Source: Acholeplasmatales bacterium (GTDB lineage: Bacteria; Bacillota_I; Bacilli_A; Acholeplasmatales; Anaeroplasmataceae). Taken from it: a stretch of 16,089 bases of DNA. This document shows positions 6,548 through 13,686 of the stretch, piece by piece. The notes beneath the pieces were generated by a model. The model was given only the letters and a program-made list of their open reading frames with translations. It had not been told where the DNA came from and did not search any database. Numbering within the stretch: position 1 is the first letter of the stretch; the number at the start of each line of letters is the position of its first letter. The translations under genes and the position numbers were made by a program. The stretch lies in contig JAEELU010000119.1 in assembly GCA_016282815.1 (NCBI GenBank), positions 1 through 16,089 on the forward strand, written 5' to 3'.

Positions 6548-7165
6548 ATGAGCGTAGAAAGAGGACTATTAATAGTATTATCTGGCCCATCAGGTGTTGG
6601 TAAGGGTACTATTAGAAAAGCATTATTTGAAAGAGAAAACCATAATTTTTCTTATAGTATATCTATGACTACAAGAAATATGAGACAGGGTGAAGAGGAT
6701 GGAAAAGATTATTATTTCGTTTCTAAGGAGGAATTTCTAAAGAGAATAGATGAAGGAAAATTTCTAGAGCACGCTGAATTTGTAGGTAACTATTATGGTA
6801 CACCACTTGATAAGGTAACTGAACAAATGGATAAGGGTAAAGAAGTAGTCCTTGAAATAGAGGTAGATGGTGCTATGCAGGTAAAAAAGAAAATGCCTGA
6901 AAGTATCCTAATATTTATATTACCTCCAACAAAAAATGCATTATACGAAAGACTAAAGGGCCGTGGTACTGAATCAGAGGATGTAATTCTAAAGAGAATT
7001 GAAAGATCTAATTTAGAGCTTGGCTATGCTAAAAACTATGATTATGTAGTAGTAAACGATGAGGTAGATAAGGCTGTAGATAAGATAATTGAAATTATCA
7101 ATGCTGAGCATTGTAAAACAAATCGTTTTCTAGATAATTATTTAGAAAAAATAAACGAGAAATAA
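6548..7165 (+). CDS. gmk: Guanylate kinase
   Basis: It phosphorylates GMP (and dGMP) to the diphosphate with ATP and is an essential cytosolic purine enzyme. The 205 residues are the usual length. The P-loop GPSGVGKGT spans 13-21. The GMP-binding region contains SMTTRNMRQGEEDGKDYYF (39-57), AEFVGNYYGT (76-85) and VLEIEVDGA (101-109). The lid arginines lie in RLKGRGTESEDVI (135-147). AGGTGAT ends 3 nt before the ATG. rpoZ follows after 64 bp, a gene pair conserved across Firmicutes, but here rpoZ has its own near-consensus promoter. Confidence 0.97.
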   Translation: MSVERGLLIVLSGPSGVGKGTIRKALFERENHNFSYSISMTTRNMRQGEEDGKDYYFVSKEEFLKRIDEGKFLEHAEFVGNYYGTPLDKVTEQMDKGKEVVLEIEVDGAMQVKKKMPESILIFILPPTKNALYERLKGRGTESEDVILKRIERSNLELGYAKNYDYVVVNDEVDKAVDKIIEIINAEHCKTNRFLDNYLEKINEK

Positions 7166-7186
7166 TTATTTTATTTGATAAAATAA
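7166..7186. repeat. AT-only palindrome overlapping the rpoZ -35 box
   Basis: TTATTTTAT (7166-7174) and ATAAAATAA (7178-7186) are perfect 9-bp inverted arms around TTG. The -35 box (7175-7180) lies at its centre. It begins right at the gmk stop. It could be an operator or a weak gmk 3' hairpin; with only A and T the chance expectation is high. Confidence 0.35.
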
Positions 7187-7203
7187 ATAATTAATGATAT
7201 AAT
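7175..7203 (+). promoter_or_regulatory. rpoZ promoter (near consensus, extended -10)
   Basis: TTGATA (7175-7180), a 17-bp spacer and TATAAT (7198-7203), preceded by TGA to give TGATATAAT (7195-7203). This is the closest match to sigma-A consensus in the window. The start is predicted near 7210, with a leader of about 20 nt holding AGGAGGT (7216-7222). Confidence 0.8.
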
Positions 7204-7229
7204 TTTTTAAGAAAGAGGAGGTATTCCTA

Positions 7230-7463
7230 ATGAGTAAGAGAGAATACGATGGTATGCGTTATCCATCAGTAGATGATTTATTAGAAAAGGTAGATTCAAA
7301 ATATAAATTAGCTGTTTTAGCTGCTAAAAGAGCTCACATTATAGATGAAGAGGATTGGACAGCTGCAGAGGATGGCGTTTGTTGTAAGCCTATCGGACAA
7401 GCACTTGAGGAAGTATTAGAGGATAAGTGCTCAATGACATTTAAAGATTTAAAGAGTATCTAA
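7230..7463 (+). CDS. rpoZ: DNA-directed RNA polymerase subunit omega
   Basis: Omega helps fold and assemble the beta' subunit of RNA polymerase. The 77 residues carry the family core MRYPSVDDLLEKVDSKYKLA (9-28), VLAAKRA (29-35) and KPIGQALEEV (53-62), matching the Bacillus pattern of SIDSLMNKLDSKY, SARRA and KYVGKALEEI. Length and position after gmk are as expected. The linker 36-52 is acidic and ends in a Cys-Cys pair (51-52); a third cysteine lies at 67, uncommon in omega subunits as I know them. AGGAGGT ends 7 nt before the ATG. A hairpin terminator follows the stop. Confidence 0.93.
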   Translation: MSKREYDGMRYPSVDDLLEKVDSKYKLAVLAAKRAHIIDEEDWTAAEDGVCCKPIGQALEEVLEDKCSMTFKDLKSI

Positions 7464-7467
7464 AAAT

Positions 7468-7498
7468 AGGTGGTTAATTATTTAACCACTTTATTTTT
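7468..7498 (+). terminator. Rho-independent terminator or attenuator between rpoZ and uvrC
   Basis: GTGGTTAA (7470-7477) and TTAACCAC (7482-7489) form a perfect 8-bp stem with the loop TTAT, extendable by a G-T and an A-T pair to 7468/7491. TTTATTTTT runs from 7490 to 7498. The uvrC ribosome-binding site begins only a few bases later and no promoter is evident between them, so partial readthrough may feed uvrC. Confidence 0.8.
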
Positions 7499-7515
7499 AC
7501 TAAAAGGAGGTGCCT

Positions 7516-9270
7516 ATGAATAATTTAATTTCAGAGAAATTAAAGCTATTACCAGATAGTCCTGGTTCCTATCAAATGCTTGATAAGGATGGTAAGATTA
7601 TCTATGTTGGTAAGGCTAAAAACTTAAAAAACAGAGTTAGAAGCTATTTTCATGGTGCCCATAATGCTAAGACTACTAAGCTTGTAAGTGAGATATGTGA
7701 TTTTAATTATATAATCACTAAATCAGAGCTTGAGGCTTTAGTTTTAGAAATTAATTTAATCAAGGAATATGATCCAAAATACAATATAATGCTTACTGAT
7801 GATAAAACATATCCCTATATAGCATTAACTAATGAGACACATCCAAGACTAATAGTAACTAGAGAAAAAAGAAAAAGAGGTATAGCTAGATATTTTGGAC
7901 CATATCCAAATGTTAAGGCTGCAAGGCTAACAGTAACATTATTAAATAGATTATACCCACTTAGAAAATGCTATAAGATACCAAATAAGGAATGCTTATA
8001 TTATCATATGGGACAATGCCTAGGCCCATGTATTAATAAACATGAAATGGATTATACCCAGTATAAGAATAAAATAGCTTCATTCTTAAATGGAGATATC
8101 AAGGATATTATCTCTGAGCTTGAGGAAAAGATGAATGAAGCATCAATGAATTTGGAATTCGAAAAGGCTATTGAATATAGAGAGCTAATTAATTCAATTA
8201 ATCAAACTACATCTAAACAAAAGATTACTATCAACGATTTAACATCTAGAGATTATGTAGCAATCTATGAAAATGATGGAGATATTTCAATTAATATTAT
8301 CATTACTAGATTAGGATCTATTGTACAGAACCATCAAACAATTATTAATTGCTATTCAGATATTGAGGATGATTCATTATCATATTTAATTCAATTCTAT
8401 GATTTAAATGAAAAGCCTCATGAAATCGCAATTGATGGTATCAATAGCGAATTAATCAGTAAATATTTAGATATTGATATTATTGATCCTAAGGCTGGTA
8501 AGAAAAAGGAATTATTAGATATGGCAATATATAATGCCAAATTTAATTTAGAGAATAAGAGAAATATTTATAAGAATACAGTATTAAAGAAGCTTGATAC
8601 GATAGAGGAGCTAGGTAAGCTATTAGGTATAGAAGCACCAGAAAGAATAGAAGCATTTGATAACTCAAATCTATTTGGTGAATACCCTGTATCAGCCATG
8701 GTTTGCTATATAAATGGTAGACCAGCTAAAAATGAATTTAGAAAATATCATATTAAAACGGTAGTTGGAGCGAATGACTATGAAACCATGAAGGAGGTAA
8801 TCTATAGAAGATATTTTAGATTACTTATGGAGGATAGTAAAATGCCTAACCTAATAGTGATGGATGGTGGAGAAATCCAGGTACACGCTGCACTTGATGT
8901 ATTAAAATCACTAAATATTGAAATACCAGTTATGGGTATTCAAAAGGATGAGCATCATAATGCTACAATAATATTCTTTAACGAAAGATTAATAAATATC
9001 GATAAGAATAGCTCGATATATCTTTTATTAAGAGATATATCAGAGAAGGTACATGATTTTGCAATATCCTTCTTTAGAAGCACAAAGGCTAAAGGCTTCT
9101 TTAAGAGTCAGCTTGATGATATTGAAGGCTTAGGTCCTAAAAGAAAGGAAAAGCTTATCAGTCATTTCGTTACAATTGATAATGTTAAGGCTGCAAGTAT
9201 AGATGAGCTAGTAGAATCAGGAATGCCTGAGGATGTAGCAAAAAGAATATATGAATATTTTAATTCATAA
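7516..9270 (+). CDS. uvrC: Excinuclease ABC subunit C
   Basis: UvrC makes both incisions around a lesion after UvrAB loading in nucleotide excision repair. From ATG 7516 it has 584 residues, near the usual 590-610. The GIY-YIG nuclease (3' incision) spans about 12-95, with IIYVGKAKNLKNRVRSYF and Glu78 in LEINLIKEY. Cys152, 160, 168 and 172 fit the four-cysteine site reported to hold an iron-sulfur cluster in UvrC. The UVR motif (UvrB binding) covers about 199-233. The RNase H-like 5' nuclease shows FDNSN (Asp382), MDGGEIQ (Asp450) and VHDFAI (His513). A helix-hairpin-helix pair ends the protein (IEGLGPKRKEKL, then 553-582). DGGEIQ replaces the common DGGKGQ. A GTG at 7510 is in frame but belongs to the ribosome-binding site AAAAGGAGGTG, so ATG is preferred. 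Confidence 0.97.
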   Translation: MNNLISEKLKLLPDSPGSYQMLDKDGKIIYVGKAKNLKNRVRSYFHGAHNAKTTKLVSEICDFNYIITKSELEALVLEINLIKEYDPKYNIMLTDDKTYPYIALTNETHPRLIVTREKRKRGIARYFGPYPNVKAARLTVTLLNRLYPLRKCYKIPNKECLYYHMGQCLGPCINKHEMDYTQYKNKIASFLNGDIKDIISELEEKMNEASMNLEFEKAIEYRELINSINQTTSKQKITINDLTSRDYVAIYENDGDISINIIITRLGSIVQNHQTIINCYSDIEDDSLSYLIQFYDLNEKPHEIAIDGINSELISKYLDIDIIDPKAGKKKELLDMAIYNAKFNLENKRNIYKNTVLKKLDTIEELGKLLGIEAPERIEAFDNSNLFGEYPVSAMVCYINGRPAKNEFRKYHIKTVVGANDYETMKEVIYRRYFRLLMEDSKMPNLIVMDGGEIQVHAALDVLKSLNIEIPVMGIQKDEHHNATIIFFNERLINIDKNSSIYLLLRDISEKVHDFAISFFRSTKAKGFFKSQLDDIEGLGPKRKEKLISHFVTIDNVKAASIDELVESGMPEDVAKRIYEYFNS

Positions 9271-9293
9271 TAATTATGATATAATCATAATTA
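9271..9293. promoter_or_regulatory. Palindrome enclosing a TGATATAAT -10 box, upstream of the HD gene
   Basis: TAATTATGAT (9271-9280) and ATCATAATTA (9284-9293) are perfect 10-bp arms around ATA. The extended -10 TGATATAAT (9277-9285) sits across the centre and the predicted start (near 9292) falls in the right arm, so a bound dimer would block transcription. The -35 position (9257-9262, ATTTTA) is poor, as tolerated by extended -10 promoters. It begins immediately after the uvrC stop. As no T-run follows, a terminator is less likely than an operator-promoter. Confidence 0.55.
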
Positions 9294-9313
9294 GAGGATT
9301 CGAGGGGAGATAA

Positions 9314-9934
9314 ATGAATTTAAATTATGTTAAAATGCTTGAATATGTGAAGACAGCATTATATGAAAATGATTTAGAGCGTCAACAAATGGCTAAGCAT
9401 AGCTTTAGAAGTAGATATAAGCACATCACTAGAGTTTTAGGCTGGTGTAAAAGAATAGAATGTGATTTACCTGTTGATAAGGATATATTATATACTAGTG
9501 CAATATTTCATGATATAGGCTATAGAAATGGTCAGGGAGAGCACGCTATAGCAAGTGAGGCTATGTTTAGAGAATATGCTAAGAATAATAATTTTGATAA
9601 GGATTTTACTGATAAGGTAGCTTACATTATAAGAAATCATTCTGATAAATCCTTACTAAATGATCCTAATTCATCAAATGAGCTAATAATTTTATTAGAG
9701 GCTGATCTATTAGATGAGGAGGGAGCCCTAGGCTTAACGTGGGATCTAATGGCAAGAGGTGCCAAGCATTCTATTTCATATGATGAAGCATTTGATGAAA
9801 TAAATAAGCATTCAGGTCATATTCTTCACCAAGAATATATGGTTACGCCTATTGCTAAAAAATATTGGAGAGAAAAACAGGAGTTCGTTAAGACATTTAT
9901 TGAAAATTTAAAATCAGATTTGTTTGAGGACTAA
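9314..9934 (+). CDS. HD-domain metal-dependent phosphohydrolase
   Basis: The 206 residues contain an HD superfamily core: His37 (RYKHITRV), His66-Asp67 (FHDIGY) and Asp131 (EADLLDEEG), the usual H...HD...D metal ligands, with further histidines at 77 and 109. These fit a single-domain HD hydrolase. The substrate cannot be read from sequence; relatives act on nucleotides or nucleic acid ends. No signal peptide or membrane segment is seen. AGGGGAG (9303-9309) lies 4 nt before the ATG. It is the first gene of a packed run with the nitroreductase (3-bp gap), trmFO and xerC. Confidence 0.85.
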   Translation: MNLNYVKMLEYVKTALYENDLERQQMAKHSFRSRYKHITRVLGWCKRIECDLPVDKDILYTSAIFHDIGYRNGQGEHAIASEAMFREYAKNNNFDKDFTDKVAYIIRNHSDKSLLNDPNSSNELIILLEADLLDEEGALGLTWDLMARGAKHSISYDEAFDEINKHSGHILHQEYMVTPIAKKYWREKQEFVKTFIENLKSDLFED

Positions 9935-9937
9935 TTT

Positions 9938-10438
9938 ATGGAATATTTTGATTTAATTAACAAAAGATATTCATGTAGAGAATATACTGATGAGAAAATT
10001 AAAAAAGAAGAATTAAATAAAATACTTGAGGCTTCTAATTTAGCACCAACTGCAGTTAATTTTCAGCCTCAAAAGATTTTAGTAATTGAAAATCCTGAAA
10101 CCTTAAAAGAACTAAAGGAAGGTACTAAATATACATTTAATTCTAAAACAATATTATGTGTTATCCATGATACAAATGTAAGCTGGCATCGCTATAGAGA
10201 TCAAAGAGATTTTGGATCATTCGATAGCGCTATAGTTACAACATACATTGTTTTAGCAGCGACTAATTTAAACATAGGAAGCTGTATTGTATGCTCAATG
10301 GATGATAAAAAGGTAAGGGAAATATTAAATATTTCTGATAATTATGTTATCGATAGCCTAATTACCCTTGGCTATCCTAAAAATGAGGGTAAGATTAATT
10401 CAAGAAAGAATTTAGACGAAATAGTAGAATATAGGTAG
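9938..10438 (+). CDS. Nitroreductase family protein (FMN-dependent)
   Basis: This 166-residue protein is a small member of the NAD(P)H:FMN nitroreductase family. The N-terminus EYFDLINKRYSCREYTDEKI (2-21) holds the phosphate-binding arginines Arg10 and Arg14. APTAVNFQPQK (36-46) and the C-terminal ITLGYPKNEGK are also typical, as is LNIGSCIVCSMDD in the middle. The natural substrate is unknown; family members reduce nitro compounds, quinones or flavins, usually as dimers. GAGGA (9926-9930), inside the 3' end of the HD gene, provides the ribosome-binding site, so the two are likely coupled. Shorter than typical members (about 180-220), but the core looks intact. Confidence 0.9.
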   Translation: MEYFDLINKRYSCREYTDEKIKKEELNKILEASNLAPTAVNFQPQKILVIENPETLKELKEGTKYTFNSKTILCVIHDTNVSWHRYRDQRDFGSFDSAIVTTYIVLAATNLNIGSCIVCSMDDKKVREILNISDNYVIDSLITLGYPKNEGKINSRKNLDEIVEYR

Positions 10439-10442
10439 TTGT

Positions 10443-11738
10443 ATGAAAATAAACATTATTGGAGCTGGTCTTGCAGGATGTGAGGCCTGCTATTATTTAT
10501 CAAAAAAGGGATATGAAATAGATTTATATGAAATGAGACCAAAGAAGATGACTCCAGCTCATAAAACTGAGAAATTTGGTGAGCTTGTTTGTTCTAATTC
10601 ATTAAAGAGTGATTCACTTGAAAATGCCTGTGGAATAATGAAAAAGGAAATGGAAATGCTTGATTCATTAATCATTAAGGCAGCGAGATTACATAGCGTT
10701 AATGCTGGTGGAGCACTAGCAGTTGATAGAGAGGGCTACAGTGAATATGTTACTAAGGTAATTAGGGAATTACCTAATGTAAATATCATTAATGAGGAGG
10801 TATCTCATATAGATACTAATGTACCTACAATAATCGCTACAGGCCCTTTAACATCAGGTGTATTATGTGATGAAATTAAAAGGTTATTTGGCCTTGATGA
10901 TTTCTATTTCTTTGATGCACAAGCACCTATTATATATGCGGATAGCATTGATTATGATAAGGTATATCTAAAATCGAGATATGATAAGGGTGAGGCATCA
11001 TATTATAATTGCCCATTTACAGAAGAGGAATTTAATAGATTCTATAACGAGCTTATTAACGCTGAATGTACAGAGGTTAAGGATTTTGAGCTTAAGGTAT
11101 TTGAGGGATGTATGCCAATTGAGGTTATGGCAAAAAGAGGTTATCAAACATTAACCTTTGGGCCTATGAAGCCAGTTGGATTAAAAAAGCCAAATGGAGA
11201 AAAGCCATACGCAGTTGTACAATTACGTCAGGATGATGCAAGTAAAACAATGTATAACCTTGTAGGCTTCCAAACACATCTTAAATTCCCTGAGCAGAAG
11301 AGAGTTTTCCAAATGATTCCAGGTCTTGAGAATGCAAGATTTGCTAAATATGGAAGAATGCATAAGAATACCTATATTAACGCACCAAAAATATTAAATC
11401 CAACCTTCCAAACTAAGGAATATCCAAATCTATTCTTTGCAGGACAATTATCAGGTGTAGAGGGCTATGTTGAGTCTGCAGCTTCTGGAATATACGCAGC
11501 TATAAATATGGATAGATATTTAAAGGGCAAGGATTTAATCGTATTACCTAAAACAACAATGATGGGTGCTTTAAGTATTTATATAACAAATGAAAATACT
11601 GACTTTCAGCCAATGAGTGCTAATTTTGGTATAGTAGAGGATCTAAATATACCTCATAAAAAGGCTGATAGAAAGAGATTATATGGTGAGCGTGCTATAC
11701 GTGATATGGAAAAGGAGCTAGAAAGAATTAATGACTAA
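10443..11738 (+). CDS. trmFO: Methylenetetrahydrofolate-tRNA-(uracil-5-)-methyltransferase TrmFO
   Basis: TrmFO makes ribothymidine at position 54 of tRNA using FAD and methylenetetrahydrofolate. The 431 residues match the family length. The FAD-binding Rossmann motif GAGLAG is at 7-12, EMRPKKMTPAH follows at 30-40, and the two functional cysteines known from the Bacillus enzyme (Cys53 and Cys226 there) correspond to Cys50 in ELVCSNSLKSD and Cys223 in FEGCMPIEVMAKRG. The C-terminal FAD-site segment FFAGQLSGVEGYVESAASG is also clear. AGGTAG (10433-10438) overlaps the nitroreductase stop and serves as ribosome-binding site. xerC starts inside its last codons. The trmFO-xerC order matches Bacillus (gid-codV). 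Confidence 0.97.
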   Translation: MKINIIGAGLAGCEACYYLSKKGYEIDLYEMRPKKMTPAHKTEKFGELVCSNSLKSDSLENACGIMKKEMEMLDSLIIKAARLHSVNAGGALAVDREGYSEYVTKVIRELPNVNIINEEVSHIDTNVPTIIATGPLTSGVLCDEIKRLFGLDDFYFFDAQAPIIYADSIDYDKVYLKSRYDKGEASYYNCPFTEEEFNRFYNELINAECTEVKDFELKVFEGCMPIEVMAKRGYQTLTFGPMKPVGLKKPNGEKPYAVVQLRQDDASKTMYNLVGFQTHLKFPEQKRVFQMIPGLENARFAKYGRMHKNTYINAPKILNPTFQTKEYPNLFFAGQLSGVEGYVESAASGIYAAINMDRYLKGKDLIVLPKTTMMGALSIYITNENTDFQPMSANFGIVEDLNIPHKKADRKRLYGERAIRDMEKELERIND

Positions 11739-12666
11739 TGAGGAAGCATTAGATGGATTTTTAAATTACTTATCTAGTGAAAAGGGCTATTCAGAAAATA
11801 CTATCACTAGCTATAAGGATGATATATTACAATTCGTTAGCTTTATAGAAACAGAAAAGATGGCTAAGAATTTATTATCAATTAGAAATCCAAAAACATG
11901 TCAAAATTATATATTCTATATGTCAAGAAACATGAATCTAAAGCCTACGTCTATACATAGGCATATTTCCTCTTTATCAAGCTTCTACGAATATTTAGTT
12001 AGAGAGGAAATAGTTAAAGAAAATTTCTTTAAGGATTTAGAAACTCCTAAAACACCAAAAAGATTACCTAAAATAGTAAGAGAAAAAGAAATCAAAATGC
12101 TATTTGATGTATGTGATTTAGAGAATAAGCTTGGATATAGAAATTATTGTATATTAGGCTGTCTATATGGCTGTGGCTTACGTGTTAGTGAGCTATGCAA
12201 TATGGAAATAAAGGACATAGATTTTAATGAAAGGCTTATTAGAATTCATGGTAAGGGTAGTAAGGATAGAGATGTAATAATGTATGAGGGATTAGATTCT
12301 ATGCTAAAGCATTATATATCTACCTTTAGAGTTGAGCTTTTATATAATTCAAAGGATGTAAATAATAGACATGTATTCCTTAATAAAAATGGTACAACTC
12401 TTACAAGAGTTGGAGTAAGAAAAATATTGGATAAGCTTGTTTCTGATTGTGGTGAGGCATATCATATATCACCACATATGCTAAGGCATTCATTCGCATC
12501 TAGCATGCTAAATAATGGAGCGGATATTAGAAGTGTTCAGGAGCTTTTAGGACATGAGAGCCTATCAACTACTCAAATCTATACTCATGTTGGTATAGAA
12601 GCAATGAAAAAAAGCTATTATTTAGCACACCCAAGGGCTAATAAAAAGCCTAATGAAAAAAAGTGA
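11731..12666 (+). CDS. xerC: Tyrosine recombinase XerC
   Basis: It resolves chromosome dimers at dif sites, normally with XerD. The 311 residues include an N-terminal SAM-like core-binding domain (about 1-95) and a C-terminal catalytic domain with the full set: Arg151 (GLRVSEL), Lys175 (GKGSKDR), His249 and Arg252 (HMLRHSF), His275 (LLGHESL) and nucleophile Tyr284 (TQIYTHV). XerC rather than XerD is chosen from its position after trmFO, as in Bacillus; sequence alone does not separate them. The ATG overlaps the trmFO end by 8 bp (ATGACTAA), suggesting coupling. It ends with TGA, the only TGA stop in the window; read as Trp it would run 21 residues through the next promoter, which argues against the Mycoplasma code. 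Confidence 0.93.
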   Translation: MTNEEALDGFLNYLSSEKGYSENTITSYKDDILQFVSFIETEKMAKNLLSIRNPKTCQNYIFYMSRNMNLKPTSIHRHISSLSSFYEYLVREEIVKENFFKDLETPKTPKRLPKIVREKEIKMLFDVCDLENKLGYRNYCILGCLYGCGLRVSELCNMEIKDIDFNERLIRIHGKGSKDRDVIMYEGLDSMLKHYISTFRVELLYNSKDVNNRHVFLNKNGTTLTRVGVRKILDKLVSDCGEAYHISPHMLRHSFASSMLNNGADIRSVQELLGHESLSTTQIYTHVGIEAMKKSYYLAHPRANKKPNEKK

Positions 12667-12673
12667 TTTAATC

Positions 12674-12702
12674 TTGTATTTGAAAATGGTTTTTGATATA
12701 AT
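12674..12702 (+). promoter_or_regulatory. Promoter of the lipoprotein gene (extended -10)
   Basis: TGATATAAT (12694-12702) lies 17 bp after TTGTAT (12674-12679), a weak -35. The start is predicted near 12709, giving a leader of about 20 nt. No terminator separates it from xerC, so some readthrough is possible. Confidence 0.65.
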
Positions 12703-12728
12703 GCATTTGTTGAAAAGAGGTTATTGTA

Positions 12729-13583
12729 ATGAAAAAGAAAATAGCTATGCTTTTTCTATTAGTATTCACTCTAGTTTTAGCATCATGTGGATCATCTAAT
12801 AGTAGAGAAAAGCAAATTATAGAGAATTATAGTGTTAAAACAACATTATCAGATTTAATGGTAAATAAATATAAATTAGGCTTTGCAAATATTGATACAG
12901 CAGCAACTGATGCAAAGACACTTGGTAATACATCAGCAGAAAATGCAGATGATTACTATATCGTATATGTAGCAAAGGATACAGAAGCATCATTATTCAA
13001 GTATTCATATAATGCTGATAAGGAATTACAAAAGCATATATTTGATGGTAATAGAAATAAGAATAAGACATTTCAAGCAAATACATTATACTTTAAGGAA
13101 ATTCTAGATATGGGTGAAACTTATTGTAAGGATCAGGTTAAGGATGCAAATAAGCAGGAAACTGAAATTCCTTATTATAAGCAAACAATGATTGATATTT
13201 TCTTATCAAATAAGGTATTAACAATTCTTTATGGAACTGATAGTGTACTTAAAGATTTATCATTTACAAATTATAAATTCACTCAGGATACAACATCTTC
13301 ATTCACTAAGGCTAAGGAATCAAATTATGCTGGTGATGCTTTAATTGATGGAAAGTCAAATATTACATTTGATGTAGTATATCTACCATTATTTGTAGTT
13401 AGAAAGACTAGCTCAACTACACTTTCATCTATGATAATGTTACCAATTTATACAACATTCTCAGTAGATGGAAAGGAAATCTCATCAGAGAATAATAAAT
13501 ATAAGCTAGTTGATTCAACAATAGCTACAATGAATACACTTCAGGTTGTATTCGATCCAGATTACGGTTCAATAATTGGATAA
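12729..13583 (+). CDS. Predicted lipoprotein of unknown function
   Basis: The 284-residue product starts with a lipoprotein signal peptide: MKKK, a hydrophobic stretch (5-18) and the lipobox LASC, giving lipidated Cys20. It should be anchored to the outer face of the membrane. The mature part is polar, rich in Lys, Asp, Thr, Ser and Tyr, with no further membrane segment strong enough to call and one more cysteine in the middle (ETYCKDQ). Alternating hydrophobic strands such as YYIVYVAKD, NITFDVVYLPLFVV and MIMLPIYTTFSV suggest beta structure towards the C-terminus. I do not recognise the family or a ligand site. It has its own promoter, ribosome-binding site (AAGAGG near 12714) and terminator, so it forms a single-gene unit between xerC and typA. 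Confidence 0.85.
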   Translation: MKKKIAMLFLLVFTLVLASCGSSNSREKQIIENYSVKTTLSDLMVNKYKLGFANIDTAATDAKTLGNTSAENADDYYIVYVAKDTEASLFKYSYNADKELQKHIFDGNRNKNKTFQANTLYFKEILDMGETYCKDQVKDANKQETEIPYYKQTMIDIFLSNKVLTILYGTDSVLKDLSFTNYKFTQDTTSSFTKAKESNYAGDALIDGKSNITFDVVYLPLFVVRKTSSTTLSSMIMLPIYTTFSVDGKEISSENNKYKLVDSTIATMNTLQVVFDPDYGSIIG

Positions 13584-13588
13584 TCAAT

Positions 13589-13616
13589 AGGACTCATAAT
13601 GAGTCCTTTTAATTTT
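13589..13616 (+). terminator. Rho-independent terminator after the lipoprotein gene
   Basis: AGGACTCA (13589-13596) and TGAGTCCT (13600-13607) form a perfect 8-bp stem with the loop TAA, followed by TTTTAATTTT (13607-13616). It starts 5 nt after the stop codon. Confidence 0.85.
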
Positions 13617-13633
13617 ATAAATTAAATTAAGGG

Positions 13634-13662
13634 TAGAAATATAATATTTTTTTTGATATAAT
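13634..13662 (+). promoter_or_regulatory. typA promoter (extended -10)
   Basis: TAGAAA (13634-13639), a 17-bp spacer and TATAAT (13657-13662) within TGATATAAT (13654-13662). The predicted start near 13669 leaves a leader of about 18 nt. A second TATAAT at 13640-13645 falls in the spacer and has no good -35. Confidence 0.7.
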
Positions 13663-13686
13663 ATTGCGGGAAAATAGGTGAAATAT

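Noticed and set aside
9314..12666. HD protein, nitroreductase, trmFO and xerC as a mobile or defence module because of the recombinase
   Set aside because: The recombinase is a housekeeping Xer beside trmFO as in Bacillus, with no attachment-site repeats or phage genes nearby.
12664..12725. TGA read as tryptophan (Mycoplasma code), extending xerC
   Set aside because: Tryptophans noted in the window use TGG, no gene has an internal TGA, and the extension would run through a clear promoter.
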